In this document: positions 43,711 through 52,464 of the stretch, piece by piece
How positions within the stretch are numbered: position 1 is the stretch's first letter
How the letters are laid out: every line of letters starts with the position of its first letter
Source: an uncultured Sphingobacteriaceae bacterium
GTDB lineage: Bacteria; Bacteroidota; Bacteroidia; Sphingobacteriales; Sphingobacteriaceae
Reading direction: 5' to 3'
Assembly: GCA_946480915.1 (NCBI GenBank)
Contig: CAMLLO010000030.1
Location: 1 to 52,784 of the forward strand
Length of the DNA: 52,784 nt
Notes under the pieces: generated by a model
What the model saw: the letters and a program-made list of their open reading frames with translations, nothing else
What the model was told of the DNA's origin: nothing
Database searches by the model: none
Program-made: the position numbers and the translations under genes

Positions 43711-44244
43711 TTAATAAATATTGTCACGTTGAAGCAAACCAATCTCAGGTGTGGTGATATCTACGATGGCATACGACTTAACATCAGTAACCTTCATCTC
43801 GTCAAGAATATCAACCAGATTCTTGTAATTGGATTTCTCACTTGGCTTTAACAATACCAGCAAATCCTTTCCTGTCGCAGCTTTCACCGCTTTAATTTTT
43901 CCCAGGATAGCTTTTCTGATGCCATTCTTGCCAAAATCTTCCACTGTCGGAGTAGAAGGATCCTCAATTGTTCCCATGTACCATTCAATCTTATCGTTTT
44001 TTCCTAAAAGAATGGTCATGGTGCGATCATCCGCTACCTCTAATTTTGCATCTAACTTTTCATCTTTATCCGGCATTGCAAGGTCCATTGCCTGGGGTTT
44101 TGCAAGGGTAGTAGTTAGCATGAAGAATGTGATCAGCAAGAATGCAAGATCAACCATCGCAGTTAAGTCAACGCGTGTTGATGCCTTCTTACTTCTAACC
44201 TTCCCGCCTTTTTTACCCCCGCCGGAGGTATCTAATTCTGCCAT
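43711..44244 (-). CDS. exbD: ExbD/TolR-family protein (second copy)
   Basis: A 177-residue protein with one N-terminal membrane helix. The conserved Asp is in RVDLTAMVDLAFLLITFFMLTT, the proton-path residue of ExbD. The periplasmic part (after about 55) is longer than in E. coli. It lies between the other exbD and tonB with 10-25 bp gaps. Confidence 0.92.
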   Translation of the reverse strand: MAELDTSGGGKKGGKVRSKKASTRVDLTAMVDLAFLLITFFMLTTTLAKPQAMDLAMPDKDEKLDAKLEVADDRTMTILLGKNDKIEWYMGTIEDPSTPTVEDFGKNGIRKAILGKIKAVKAATGKDLLVLLKPSEKSNYKNLVDILDEMKVTDVKSYAIVDITTPEIGLLQRDNIY

Positions 44245-44267
44245 TTTATAATATTTTTAAAGATTTA

Positions 44268-44888
44268 TTAATCTCTTCCTTCTAATGAAGTAATTAAACT
44301 GAATTTATTTACTTCCTGCTTTTGCAGCATATCAATTATCTTTTTAATCGTAGGATACTGTTCCTTTGAATCTCCCTTGATACTGAAACGCAAGGATGTT
44401 CCATTGATTTCTTTAGTAGCAACGCGAGAGTTATAGATCCACCAATGCAATTCAGAGGGATTTTTTCCTATTGAGTCAATTGGTATTCCAGGCTGAAGGC
44501 CCGGCTTATTTCTTTCGCCGGCGTTCATGGCAATTATTTGCTTCAAATTACCTACCGGGGCTCCAAATGTTTCCATTAAAGAGAAACGGTTCTTCTCGTC
44601 GGCTGTGAATGGAACGCCATAACGCTCTGCCATTAACTCAAGTGTACGGGTACGTACATTCGGGCCCGAAACACCAAAAAATACTTTGCCCTCGCCTATA
44701 GTAAGGGTTGCGATATCAACGGTCGGTTGTTTTATTTGTACATGTGATGAAGGAGTATCTACCGGAAGAGGCTCGGGCTGGCGCGCTGTTGCTGTTAAGA
44801 TAAAGAATGTTAACAACAGGAAAGCTACGTCGCACATAGCGGTCATATCAATAGCGGTACTCTTTCTAGGGACTTTTACTCTAGGCAT
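44268..44888 (-). CDS. exbD: ExbD/TolR-family protein (first copy)
   Basis: A 206-residue ExbD paralogue. The membrane helix carries the key Asp in AIDMTAMCDVAFLLLTFFIL. The periplasmic region is larger than the neighbour's and contains SELHWWIYNSRVATKEINGT. Two different ExbD proteins per ExbB operon are usual in Bacteroidota. An 11-bp hairpin separates it from exbB. Confidence 0.92.
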   Translation of the reverse strand: MPRVKVPRKSTAIDMTAMCDVAFLLLTFFILTATARQPEPLPVDTPSSHVQIKQPTVDIATLTIGEGKVFFGVSGPNVRTRTLELMAERYGVPFTADEKNRFSLMETFGAPVGNLKQIIAMNAGERNKPGLQPGIPIDSIGKNPSELHWWIYNSRVATKEINGTSLRFSIKGDSKEQYPTIKKIIDMLQKQEVNKFSLITSLEGRD

Positions 44889-44926
44889 CGCTTAATTTTT
44901 TTATCGGTTTATATAGAGATGAAAAT

Positions 44927-44953
44927 GTCCCGGGTTTTCCATAAACCCAGGAC
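44927..44953. other. Hairpin between exbB and exbD
   Basis: GTCCCGGGTTT (44927-44937) and AAACCCAGGAC (44943-44953) form an 11-bp stem (one G-U pair in the transcript) around a 5-nt loop, in the 82-bp gap after exbB. On the minus strand it is followed by ATTTTCATC, not a T-run, so it more likely stabilises the upstream exbB message than fully terminates it. Confidence 0.55.
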
Positions 44954-44970
44954 AAAAAATCTTCTAAATT

Positions 44971-45804
44971 TTATTTATGAGTACTTGCGTAGGTTTGCAC
45001 AATTGAAAATCCTGCTTCGTCGATTGAATAAGTTAATTTATCAATTTTAGAAGTGAAGATATTGTACATGATAATTGCGATCGTTGAAGTTGAAATTCCT
45101 GTTGCAGTATTGATCAAAGCTTCAGAAATACCGTTTGCAAGAGCGGCTTGATCCGGTGCACCGGCAGTTGCCAAACCGGCGAAGGCCTTGATCATACCCG
45201 ATACTGTTCCTAATAAACCTGTCAATGTACCTACTGATACTAATGTAGCAAGTACTGTAAGATTCTGCTCTAACATCGGCATCTCTAATGCTGTTGCTTC
45301 TTCAATGTCTTTTTGAATCGCTAGTGAAGCTTGTTCTGTATTCATACCTGAATCAGCTTCAACCTCGCGGTATTTTTTCAAACCTGATTTGATTACGTTA
45401 GCTACCGAACCTTTTTGCTTATCGCATTCTGCTATTGCAGCTTCGATGTTACGGGCACTTAAGTATCCTTGAATTTTTTGAACGAAAACATCTACGCTTC
45501 CATTTCCGGCTGCTTTGTTAATAACGATAAAACGCTCGATTGAAAATACGATTACCATTAAAAGCATTCCCATTAATATCGGAACAATAATTCCACCTTT
45601 GTAAACCATTCCAAAATAATTTCCTGGTAGCGGGTGTCCGTTTACAGGATCTCCCCCTTCAAAGTTTGCAGAGTTACCCATTACGAATTTCCAAAGCAGA
45701 ATTCCGATTACGATACAAATCACTATGGTTAAACTTGCAAAGATGCTTGAACCAGATCCCTCTTTCTTCGCTGTTGCTGTTGTTTCTTTTGGTGCGGTTG
45801 CCAT
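44971..45804 (-). CDS. exbB: ExbB/TolQ/MotA-family proton channel protein
   Basis: A 277-residue membrane protein with three helices (about 27-45, 78-95 and 180-230). The N-terminus has an extended Ala/Thr/Lys-rich tail. The MotA/TolQ/ExbB domain is clear in LEQNLTVLATLVSVGTLTGLLGTVSGMIKAF-like text, with the proton-path Thr residues. It is the first gene of the seven-gene TonB operon; a promoter candidate lies at 45888-45895. Confidence 0.93.
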   Translation of the reverse strand: MATAPKETTATAKKEGSGSSIFASLTIVICIVIGILLWKFVMGNSANFEGGDPVNGHPLPGNYFGMVYKGGIIVPILMGMLLMVIVFSIERFIVINKAAGNGSVDVFVQKIQGYLSARNIEAAIAECDKQKGSVANVIKSGLKKYREVEADSGMNTEQASLAIQKDIEEATALEMPMLEQNLTVLATLVSVGTLTGLLGTVSGMIKAFAGLATAGAPDQAALANGISEALINTATGISTSTIAIIMYNIFTSKIDKLTYSIDEAGFSIVQTYASTHK

Positions 45805-45887
45805 TTTACTTTAAAATTTAGTTTTTAAATTGAGTTTAGATTATAAATTAGTTTTAAAAATTGATTGCAATATAATTATCCGGGTAA

Positions 45888-45895
45888 CAAATGTA
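45888..45895 (-). promoter_or_regulatory. Candidate -7 box of the exbB-tonB operon
   Basis: The minus strand reads TACATTTG, an exact TAnnTTTG match, giving a leader of about 75 nt. The rest of the 272-bp gap 45805-46076 is AT-rich; I see no gene or clear terminator there. Confidence 0.4.
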
Positions 45896-46076
45896 TAAAT
45901 CCCAAATAATAAAAAATAATTCGCCTAACAGATAACATTTCCGTTACGCCTCCAAAATTTCTGCTTGCCGGCACAATAACCCGAAATGAAAAATAATGTT
46001 TTACAATGAAAACTATTTTTTCTCTTAATTGCAAGTATAGAAATCAAATACAGGTTATTCTATTGTTAATTTAATG

Positions 46077-46424
46077 TTAGCCGCCGGATTTTTTTACTTT
46101 ATAGCCTTCATTTTTAAGCATTTCGATGATTTTATCACGAAAATCGCCTTGTACCAGAATTTCACCGTTTTTTGCAGATCCTCCGGTGCCGCACTTCTGT
46201 TTAAGCTTTTTGCCTAAAATTTCTAAGTCTGCTTCGGTACCTACAAAACCGGTAATTAACGTAACTGCTTTACCGCCTCTTTGTTTTTTATCAAGTTGGA
46301 TTCTTAAATCCTGTTGCTTTGGAGCTAAGGTTTCCGTCTCTGCAGACTCGTTAAACTGATATTCAAATTCAGGATTTGTGGAGTAAACTACTCCGGCTAT
46401 ATTCTTGGTCTTTTTTGACATCAC
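46077..46424 (-). CDS. SUI1/eIF1-like translation factor (YciH family)
   Basis: A 115-residue protein. The N-terminal 45 residues are linker-like, and the C-terminal SUI1 fold contains [40 protein letters not shown] and [16 protein letters not shown]. Bacterial YciH homologues resemble eIF1, but their role is only partly understood. It is 1 bp downstream of the lipid kinase gene. Confidence 0.9.
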   Translation of the reverse strand: MMSKKTKNIAGVVYSTNPEFEYQFNESAETETLAPKQQDLRIQLDKKQRGGKAVTLITGFVGTEADLEILGKKLKQKCGTGGSAKNGEILVQGDFRDKIIEMLKNEGYKVKKSGG

Positions 46425-46425
46425 C

Positions 46426-47298
46426 CTAGTTCAAAACAATAAGAGACAGCGGTTTAACTCTAATATTCACATCCTTAGTCATTTCAACCGGCTCTCCATC
46501 CAGGTGAACTGTTCCTTCTTTTTTTCTGTTAATACGTATATCTTTTCCTTTTATTATATCAACATACTTAGTTTTATGTATTGTCTTGTTAAATAAATGG
46601 AATCCTATAACGGGCAACTGAGATAATGGGAATGGTTTAATAATACAAATATCTAATAATCCATCATCTAGTTTGGCCTCCGGCGATATATATGCATTAT
46701 TTCCGTACTGGCAAGAGTTTGCAATACTAATCATAAATGCATCTATTTTAAAATGATTTCCATCAATTGTAAGATCATACAGATCCGGGCTATAGGACGA
46801 AATCTCGCTTAGAGCGGTTCCAATATAGCCTTTTAATCCGCGATTCTTAAGTTTTGCAAATTTAAGACTGATATGTGCGTCGAAACCCATGCCTGCCATG
46901 TTAAAAAACTTCCGGTCATTTAATACGCCCGAATCAATTTTCCGCGTTTTTAAATTGTTTATAACAGTTAGTGCTCTTTTATTATTCAGAGAGATATTCA
47001 ATGCCCGGGCAAGACCATTGCCAGAGCCAAATGGAATAATTCCCATAATAACCGGAGTGCCTTCTAACGCTGATGCTACCTCGTTTATTGTGCCATCTCC
47101 GCCTACGGCAACTACTATATCTTTCCCATTCTTTACAGCACTGAGCGCAAGGTCGTTCGCATGAGTCGGCCATTCGGTATACACAAATTCAGGATCAAGG
47201 ATATCAAGATCCAATTGAGTTTTTGCGAACGCCGGAAAATTTAACTTTTTTTTACCCCCCGATATCGGATTTATAATGAATAATACGCTCTTTTTCAA
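46426..47298 (-). CDS. Diacylglycerol/lipid kinase (DAGK_cat family)
   Basis: A 290-residue YegS/DgkB-type lipid kinase. [12 protein letters not shown] opens the domain, the nucleotide loop is VGGDGT (65-70) followed by INEVA, and [14 protein letters not shown] is the second conserved element. The C-terminal beta domain ends with [10 protein letters not shown]. The likely role is phosphorylation of diacylglycerol or a related lipid. It is divergent from metK. Confidence 0.92.
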   Translation of the reverse strand: MKKSVLFIINPISGGKKKLNFPAFAKTQLDLDILDPEFVYTEWPTHANDLALSAVKNGKDIVVAVGGDGTINEVASALEGTPVIMGIIPFGSGNGLARALNISLNNKRALTVINNLKTRKIDSGVLNDRKFFNMAGMGFDAHISLKFAKLKNRGLKGYIGTALSEISSYSPDLYDLTIDGNHFKIDAFMISIANSCQYGNNAYISPEAKLDDGLLDICIIKPFPLSQLPVIGFHLFNKTIHKTKYVDIIKGKDIRINRKKEGTVHLDGEPVEMTKDVNIRVKPLSLIVLN

Positions 47299-47353
47299 TT
47301 CAAATACAAAAGGCTAAAATAGCTTATAATTTCCCTTAATATAAAAATAATTG

Positions 47354-47361
47354 TACTTTCG
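47354..47361 (+). promoter_or_regulatory. Candidate -7 box for metK
   Basis: TACTTTCG is one mismatch from TAnnTTTG. Transcription would begin near 47368, just before the riboswitch candidate, and this spacing supports both calls. Confidence 0.4.
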
Positions 47362-47370
47362 CCCCCGTAA

Positions 47371-47434
47371 TAGTGGAATGATTTGCTTTGCTGCTGAATG
47401 CGGCAAGATTGCAACCACGTAAAAAAATTGCTAA
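47371..47434 (+). promoter_or_regulatory. SAM-II-like riboswitch in the metK leader
   Basis: The stem P1 is GTGG (47373-47376) with CCAC (47415-47418). The loop starts with the SAM-II-like TGATTT and ends with ATTGCAA directly before the P1 3' arm. The 3' side is an A-rich stretch with AAATTGCTAA, which can pair back with the loop ATTT as in the SAM-II pseudoknot and ends in the conserved GCTAA. Between the two loop motifs is an extra hairpin (47386-47407: CTTTGCTGC facing GCGGCAAG, loop TGAAT). The gene controlled makes SAM, as expected for feedback. The ATG is about 80 nt further on. A weak CTCA/TGAG hairpin followed by TTTTTGATTTTT (47470-47493) may be part of the expression platform. Confidence 0.62.
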
Positions 47435-47513
47435 TACTGAGTTTTTTACATCTGCAATCCCTTTCCTTCCTCAAGATTGAGTTTTTGATTTTTAAATTTT
47501 TAATTTATCTAAT

Positions 47514-48767
47514 ATGCCGTATTTATTTACTTCTGAATCTGTTTCTGAAGGACATCCGGATAAAGTTGCGGATCAGATTTCCGACGCGTTAATTGACAAT
47601 TTCCTTGCCTGGGATGCTGATTCCAAAGTGGCTTGCGAAACGTTGGTTACAACCGGCCTGGTAATTTTAGCTGGTGAAGTAAAGTCAAATACCTATCTGG
47701 ATGTACAGAAAATTGCACGCGATGTAATCAGTAAAATAGGCTATACTAAAGCTGAGTATATGTTCGAAGCGAGTTCTTGCGGCATTATCTCGGCAATTCA
47801 TGAGCAATCTGCCGACATAAACCAGGGTGTTGATCGCAAAGAAAAGCAAGAGCAGGGTGCCGGAGATCAGGGAATGATGTTTGGTTACGCAACCAGCGAA
47901 ACATCGAATTATATGCCTTTGGCTCTTGATCTGGCTCACAAAATCTTAATTGAGCTTGCCGCTTTGCGCAGAGAGAATTCTGAAATTTCGTATTTACGTC
48001 CCGACGCTAAATCTCAGGTAACAATCGAATATAGCGACGACCACAAGCCTGTTCGTATAGATGCCATTGTTGTTTCAACCCAGCATGATGATTTTGCTGA
48101 AGAAAAAGCAATGCAGGAAAAAATAAGCGCAGACATTATTAATATCCTTATTCCAAGGGTTAAAGCACAGTTAAAACCTGAATTACAGGGTTTGTTTAAC
48201 AGCGATATTAAATATCATATTAATCCTACCGGGAAGTTTGTAATTGGCGGACCACATGGTGATACTGGTTTAACCGGACGTAAAATCATTGTTGATACTT
48301 ACGGTGGTAAAGGTGGCCACGGTGGTGGTGCGTTCTCCGGTAAAGATCCTTCGAAAGTAGATCGTTCAGCTGCCTATGCAACCCGTCATATTGCTAAAAA
48401 CCTGGTTGCTGCAGGAGTTTGCGATGAGATTTTAGTTCAGGTGTCTTACGCAATTGGTGTAAAAGACCCGATGGGTATTTATATCAATACTTACGGATCT
48501 TCAAAAGTCGGCCTTAATGATGGTGAAATTGCTAAAAAAGTCGCCGAGATTTTTGACATGACACCTTACGGAATCGAAACCCGCCTAAAACTTCGCAACC
48601 CGATTTACGCAGAAACTGCCGCCTACGGACACATGGGAAGAACTTCTGAAGTTGTTAAAAAGGAGTTCAAAGATGCCAATGGCGGTAAAAAAGAAGTTGA
48701 AGTAGAATTGTTTACCTGGGAGAAGCTTGATTATACTGATAAAGTGAAAGCTGCTTTTGGGATATAG
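47514..48767 (+). CDS. metK: S-adenosylmethionine synthetase
   Basis: A 417-residue MetK, which makes SAM from methionine and ATP. Signatures are [17 protein letters not shown] (His14 region), [12 protein letters not shown] (115-126) and the Gly-rich loop [20 protein letters not shown] (about 260-280). It is about 30 residues longer than the E. coli enzyme, as in other Bacteroidota. The leader contains a SAM-II-like riboswitch, and the 3' side a very strong terminator inside a longer palindrome. Confidence 0.97.
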   Translation: MPYLFTSESVSEGHPDKVADQISDALIDNFLAWDADSKVACETLVTTGLVILAGEVKSNTYLDVQKIARDVISKIGYTKAEYMFEASSCGIISAIHEQSADINQGVDRKEKQEQGAGDQGMMFGYATSETSNYMPLALDLAHKILIELAALRRENSEISYLRPDAKSQVTIEYSDDHKPVRIDAIVVSTQHDDFAEEKAMQEKISADIINILIPRVKAQLKPELQGLFNSDIKYHINPTGKFVIGGPHGDTGLTGRKIIVDTYGGKGGHGGGAFSGKDPSKVDRSAAYATRHIAKNLVAAGVCDEILVQVSYAIGVKDPMGIYINTYGSSKVGLNDGEIAKKVAEIFDMTPYGIETRLKLRNPIYAETAAYGHMGRTSEVVKKEFKDANGGKKEVEVELFTWEKLDYTDKVKAAFGI

Positions 48768-48862
48768 AAATTAGTACATTAGTATTGAGTCATCAGTTAT
48801 TAGTCTGAATGTATAGACTAATAACTGATGACTTTTTTTTTTGAATATTAATGAACTAATTT
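48768..48862. repeat. 95-bp nested palindrome after metK
   Basis: Outer arms 48768-48787 and 48843-48862 match at 17 of 20 positions when inverted. Inner arms 48788-48806 and 48815-48833 match perfectly over 19 bp. Only a T9 run on one side breaks the symmetry. This is far more than a terminator needs and resembles a miniature palindromic element that also acts as terminator. Confidence 0.7.
48788..48842 (+). terminator. Rho-independent terminator of metK
   Basis: A 19-bp perfect stem (AGTCATCAGTTATTAGTCT with its complement), an 8-nt loop and nine Ts, starting 21 bp after the metK stop. The stem is unusually long. Confidence 0.88.
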
Positions 48863-48917
48863 ATTCTTTGCGTAGTTTCAGAACCTATTCACTATTCCCT
48901 AATGACTGATTACTATC

Positions 48918-49478
48918 ATGATTGACGAAAACAAAAACCCCTGGAAAACCCTATCCGCTAAAGAAATCTATGACAACCCCTGGATCAATGTCACCGAATA
49001 CCAGGTTTTAAACCCATCCGGCGGAAAAGGCATTTATGGGAAAATCCATTATAAAAATCATGCTATCGGTATTGTAGCCCTCGACGAAGAGAATTATATC
49101 TGGCTGGTTGGGCAATACCGATACGTACTGGATCAGTATCATTGGGAAATTCCGGAGGGAGGAGGGCCACTTGATAAAGACCGTTTAGAGTCGGCAAAAA
49201 GGGAACTTCTCGAAGAAACTGGTTTAATTGCTTCTGAATGGACAGAACTCCAGCCCATCCATCTGTCGAATTCCGTAGGCGATGAGTTTGGAATGATCTA
49301 TTTAGCCCGTAATTTACAGCAAGGAGAAGCGGAACCTGAGGACACGGAAGAACTGCAGGTAAAAAGAGTACATCTCGACGAGGCTTACAATATGGTTATC
49401 TCCGGGAAGATCACCGATTCTATCAGTGTGGCGGCAATTTTACGGGTAAAACTGTTATTGCTTGAAAATAAGTTATAA
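48918..49478 (+). CDS. Nudix hydrolase, ADP-sugar pyrophosphatase-like
   Basis: A 186-residue Nudix protein. The catalytic helix reads RELLEETGL, which keeps the REUxEExGU core and its metal-binding Glu residues. The first Glu of the full box (G-x5-E) is replaced by Lys in GGGPLDK. The fold around it (HYKNHAIGIVALDEENYIWL, QYRYVLDQYHWEIPEGGG) resembles ADP-ribose/ADP-sugar pyrophosphatases, but the substrate is uncertain. It is 30 bp upstream of plsC on the same strand. Confidence 0.88.
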   Translation: MIDENKNPWKTLSAKEIYDNPWINVTEYQVLNPSGGKGIYGKIHYKNHAIGIVALDEENYIWLVGQYRYVLDQYHWEIPEGGGPLDKDRLESAKRELLEETGLIASEWTELQPIHLSNSVGDEFGMIYLARNLQQGEAEPEDTEELQVKRVHLDEAYNMVISGKITDSISVAAILRVKLLLLENKL

Positions 49479-49508
49479 GCTCTTAGATTTGCGTGATAAT
49501 ATTTGTAC

Positions 49509-50276
49509 ATGCAGAAGTTCCTAGGTTATATCTTTTCTCCGCTTCAATACCTCACATTTGCAATCTTTCTCCTGATTTTTCATCCCATTCAGTGGATCAG
49601 CTTAAAGCTGGGAGGATGCGCTGCCCATAAGCGTGCGGTCGACATTTTAAACTTTTTTCTGGTTAGCACTTATTATTGTGTGGGATGCCATGTGCGTTTT
49701 ATAAATAAATATCACCTTCCGCAAGGCCGGTCAATCATTTTCCTTGCAAATCATCAGAGTATCTACGATATCCCCCCTTTAATCTGGCACCTCAGAAAGT
49801 ACCATGCCAAGTTTGTATCCAAGATTGAGCTTACCAGAGGAATTCCTAGTATATCGTTTAACTTGATCCACGGCGGCGGAGCGAATATCGACAGAAAAGA
49901 TCCGAAGCAATCGATCACGGAGATATTACGACTCGCCGGTCGCATGCGTGAAAATAAGTGGTCTACCGTAATTTTTCCTGAAGGCACCCGTACCAAAACA
50001 GGTAAGATGAAGCCTTTTGCCGTTGGCGGAGTTGCAACCCTGTTAAAAAAAGTACCCGATGTTTTGGTGGTTCCGATTGCTATCCAGGGCTCCTGGGAGC
50101 TAACTCAATATGGCACCTATCCCTTAAAATTCGGACAGGGCATTACCTATACCGTACTAGAACCCATTGAACCAGCCGGACAAACTCATGAAGAGGTCAT
50201 TGCCGAAGCGGAGAGAAGGATTAAAGCAGTGGTTGAGGGGAATGAAAGGCTAAAGGTGGAGAAGGTTAAGGGCTAA
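49509..50276 (+). CDS. plsC: 1-acylglycerol-3-phosphate acyltransferase
   Basis: A 255-residue membrane acyltransferase that makes phosphatidic acid. It has a hydrophobic N-terminus (about 8-28), the catalytic HX4D motif NHQSIYD (H82, D87), the acceptor-binding FPEGTRT (156-162) and the conserved TRGIPSISFNLIHGGGANIDR. The ATG at 49509 is preferred over a TTG at 49503. It follows the Nudix gene closely and is followed by a repeat-rich gap. Confidence 0.92.
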   Translation: MQKFLGYIFSPLQYLTFAIFLLIFHPIQWISLKLGGCAAHKRAVDILNFFLVSTYYCVGCHVRFINKYHLPQGRSIIFLANHQSIYDIPPLIWHLRKYHAKFVSKIELTRGIPSISFNLIHGGGANIDRKDPKQSITEILRLAGRMRENKWSTVIFPEGTRTKTGKMKPFAVGGVATLLKKVPDVLVVPIAIQGSWELTQYGTYPLKFGQGITYTVLEPIEPAGQTHEEVIAEAERRIKAVVEGNERLKVEKVKG

Positions 50277-50325
50277 AAGGTCAAAGGTTAAAGGCCAAAG
50301 AATCCGGGTCTTTCTGCGCGTCTGC

Positions 50326-50406
50326 ATCCTGAACTCGTTTCAGGGCCTTAAAGCGATAACCATTTTACGTGTCCTTCGAACTACTAAATTGAAACGGGTT
50401 CAGGAT
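50326..50406. repeat. Inverted repeat of the ATCCTGAAC type after plsC
   Basis: ATCCTGAACTCGTTTCA (50326-50342) and TGAAACGGGTTCAGGAT (50390-50406) are inverted copies with one mismatch over 17 bp, around a 47-nt loop. It lies in the 232-bp gap (50277-50508) between convergent plsC and the CapD-like gene. The start of the gap also has diverged GGTCAAAGGTTAAAGG units. Related text occurs at 21655-21745. Confidence 0.6.
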
Positions 50407-50508
50407 AAGTCAAGCCCAAGGATGACAGTCAGACAATGTGATATCGGGATCTGAAAAGAATTCAAAACGACATTTATCTCGTCATGACATACAATATTTC
50501 ATACCTCC

Positions 50509-52464
50509 CTATTCCTCAACAATCGATTTCGCCCTCGGCTTAGCATCCAGATCCTCGTAAATCGAATTTTTACTCTTAAACTCCGGAACAATTTCCTTCA
50601 TTTTAACCACCACCTGGCGGTCGTAATACTGGCAGCTCAACTCTATCAGCTTTTGGATGTCCAAACTAATGTTTTCGAAATTGTATTCGCGGGTTTTAGC
50701 CACCATGATCTTTTCATGATGGGTAGGCAAGGTATTCTCATTGTCGTTCAGCAGCTCCTCATACAGTTTCTCACCCGGGCGCAAGCCCGAAAACTCGATG
50801 GCTATATCCTGGTTGGGGATCAATCCGGATAAACGGATCATCTTTTTAGCAAGCTCCAGGATCTTCACCGATTTCCCCATATCAAAAATAAAGATCTCGC
50901 CGCCCTCTCCCATTGATCCGGCCTCCAGCACAAGGCGACAGGCTTCAGGTATCGTCATGAAATAGCGGGTAATCTCAGGATGGGTTACGGTTATCGGACC
51001 ACCTTTCTCTATCTGTTCTTTAAATCGCGGTATTACAGAGCCATTAGATCCAAGCACATTTCCAAAACGCGTGGTGATAAACTTGGTAACCTTTGCCGGT
51101 TTCTTGCCATTCAAATGACTTAATCCGTTGGTATAGGCCACGTCTTTATCTTTAAAGGAATTATACAGCGACTGTACATAGATCTCGGCCACCCGTTTCG
51201 AAGCTCCCATCACATTGGTAGGATTTACGGCCTTGTCGGTAGAGATCATCACAAATTTATCGACACCATACTTCACCGACAGGTCTGCCAGGATATGCGT
51301 ACCCATCACGTTGGTGCGAACAGCTTCGGCGGGGTTATGCTCCATCATCGGCACATGCTTGTATGCAGCGGCATGGTAAACATAATGCGGCTTAAAGGTT
51401 TGGAACAAATTGTCCATGCGGCACTGATCGCGTACATCACCGATATAGGCATGAAAAATATTCTCCAGGTTCTTATCCTGCAGCTCCAACTGGAGGTCGT
51501 GCAGGGGCGATTCAGACTGATCATTCAGGATGATCATTTGCGGAGCAAATTTAGCCACCTGTCGCACAATTTCACTTCCAATAGAACCCGCAGCACCCGT
51601 CACCAATACCCGTTTACCTTTCAATTGTGCCCCGATAATGTCGTTATGGATTTCTATCGGCTCACGCTCCAAAAGATCTTCAATATTAATCTGGTGGATC
51701 TGCTGCGTATTGATGTGCCCATTGATCCAGTTCGGCACCGGCGGCAAGGTTAACACCTTAATATTGTTCTCCAAACAGAAATCCACGATTTCATTTTTAC
51801 GATCCGGACGAATATTCCCCGCAATCAGGATATCATTTATTTTATCATCTATAACGACGTTTTTCAATTCCCTTGGATGGAAAATCTTAACACCATCAAT
51901 CACCTTATCCGATTTCCGCTCATCATCATCCAGAAAAGCAATAACATGCATGTTCAGGTTGCGGTCATGATCCAGGGTCCTTTTCATCGCAATCCCGGTT
52001 TCCCCCGCACCATAAATAAGGATCTTGCGCCGGTTCAGACTTAAGTTCTTAATATAAATAAAGAAATACTTTATAAAAACCCGGTAAGTTATCAGGAGTA
52101 AAAAGCTGCACAAACCATTAATAATCAATACTGCATTGCTGATCACCGGTTCTTTATCAAAGGATATTAAAACAAGGTTAGTAACAAAGAGCAGAAAATT
52201 ACTTACGAAAATGGAAAACAAAATGCGGAATGAATCCTGGGCGCTGGTGTAGCGGATGATTCCCGCATAAGTCCGGACGTTATAAAATACAAGACTGCTG
52301 ATCAGGGAAAAAACCAGGATATTCCTGTATAACTCAACCAGGTCAATTTGTTTGATATCTAAGTTAAACCGGATAAAATAGGCGAAGCTTAATGAGAAGA
52401 TACAGAAGATCAGATCTAAACAAAAAATAATCCAGCGGGGAACGATGTTTATTCTACTAAACAT
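50509..52464 (-). CDS. Membrane-bound nucleotide-sugar 4,6-dehydratase (CapD/WbpM/PglF type)
   Basis: A 651-residue protein. Four to five N-terminal membrane helices (about 12-130) are followed by a CoA-binding-like Rossmann domain (ILIYGAGETGIAMKR, about 145-160) and a long SDR catalytic domain. The latter has VTGAAGSIGSEIVRQ (NAD binding), HAAAYKHVPMMEHNP, and the active-site region STDKAVNPTNVMGASKR. The order matches enzymes that convert UDP-GlcNAc-type sugars to 4-keto-6-deoxy intermediates for surface polysaccharides. The product is unknown. It may head a polysaccharide locus outside the window. Confidence 0.92.
   Translation of the reverse strand: MFSRINIVPRWIIFCLDLIFCIFSLSFAYFIRFNLDIKQIDLVELYRNILVFSLISSLVFYNVRTYAGIIRYTSAQDSFRILFSIFVSNFLLFVTNLVLISFDKEPVISNAVLIINGLCSFLLLITYRVFIKYFFIYIKNLSLNRRKILIYGAGETGIAMKRTLDHDRNLNMHVIAFLDDDERKSDKVIDGVKIFHPRELKNVVIDDKINDILIAGNIRPDRKNEIVDFCLENNIKVLTLPPVPNWINGHINTQQIHQINIEDLLEREPIEIHNDIIGAQLKGKRVLVTGAAGSIGSEIVRQVAKFAPQMIILNDQSESPLHDLQLELQDKNLENIFHAYIGDVRDQCRMDNLFQTFKPHYVYHAAAYKHVPMMEHNPAEAVRTNVMGTHILADLSVKYGVDKFVMISTDKAVNPTNVMGASKRVAEIYVQSLYNSFKDKDVAYTNGLSHLNGKKPAKVTKFITTRFGNVLGSNGSVIPRFKEQIEKGGPITVTHPEITRYFMTIPEACRLVLEAGSMGEGGEIFIFDMGKSVKILELAKKMIRLSGLIPNQDIAIEFSGLRPGEKLYEELLNDNENTLPTHHEKIMVAKTREYNFENISLDIQKLIELSCQYYDRQVVVKMKEIVPEFKSKNSIYEDLDAKPRAKSIVEE

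Noticed and set aside
51295..51970. Two plus-strand frames of about 150 residues inside the CapD-like gene
   Set aside because: Antisense shadows with unnatural composition.
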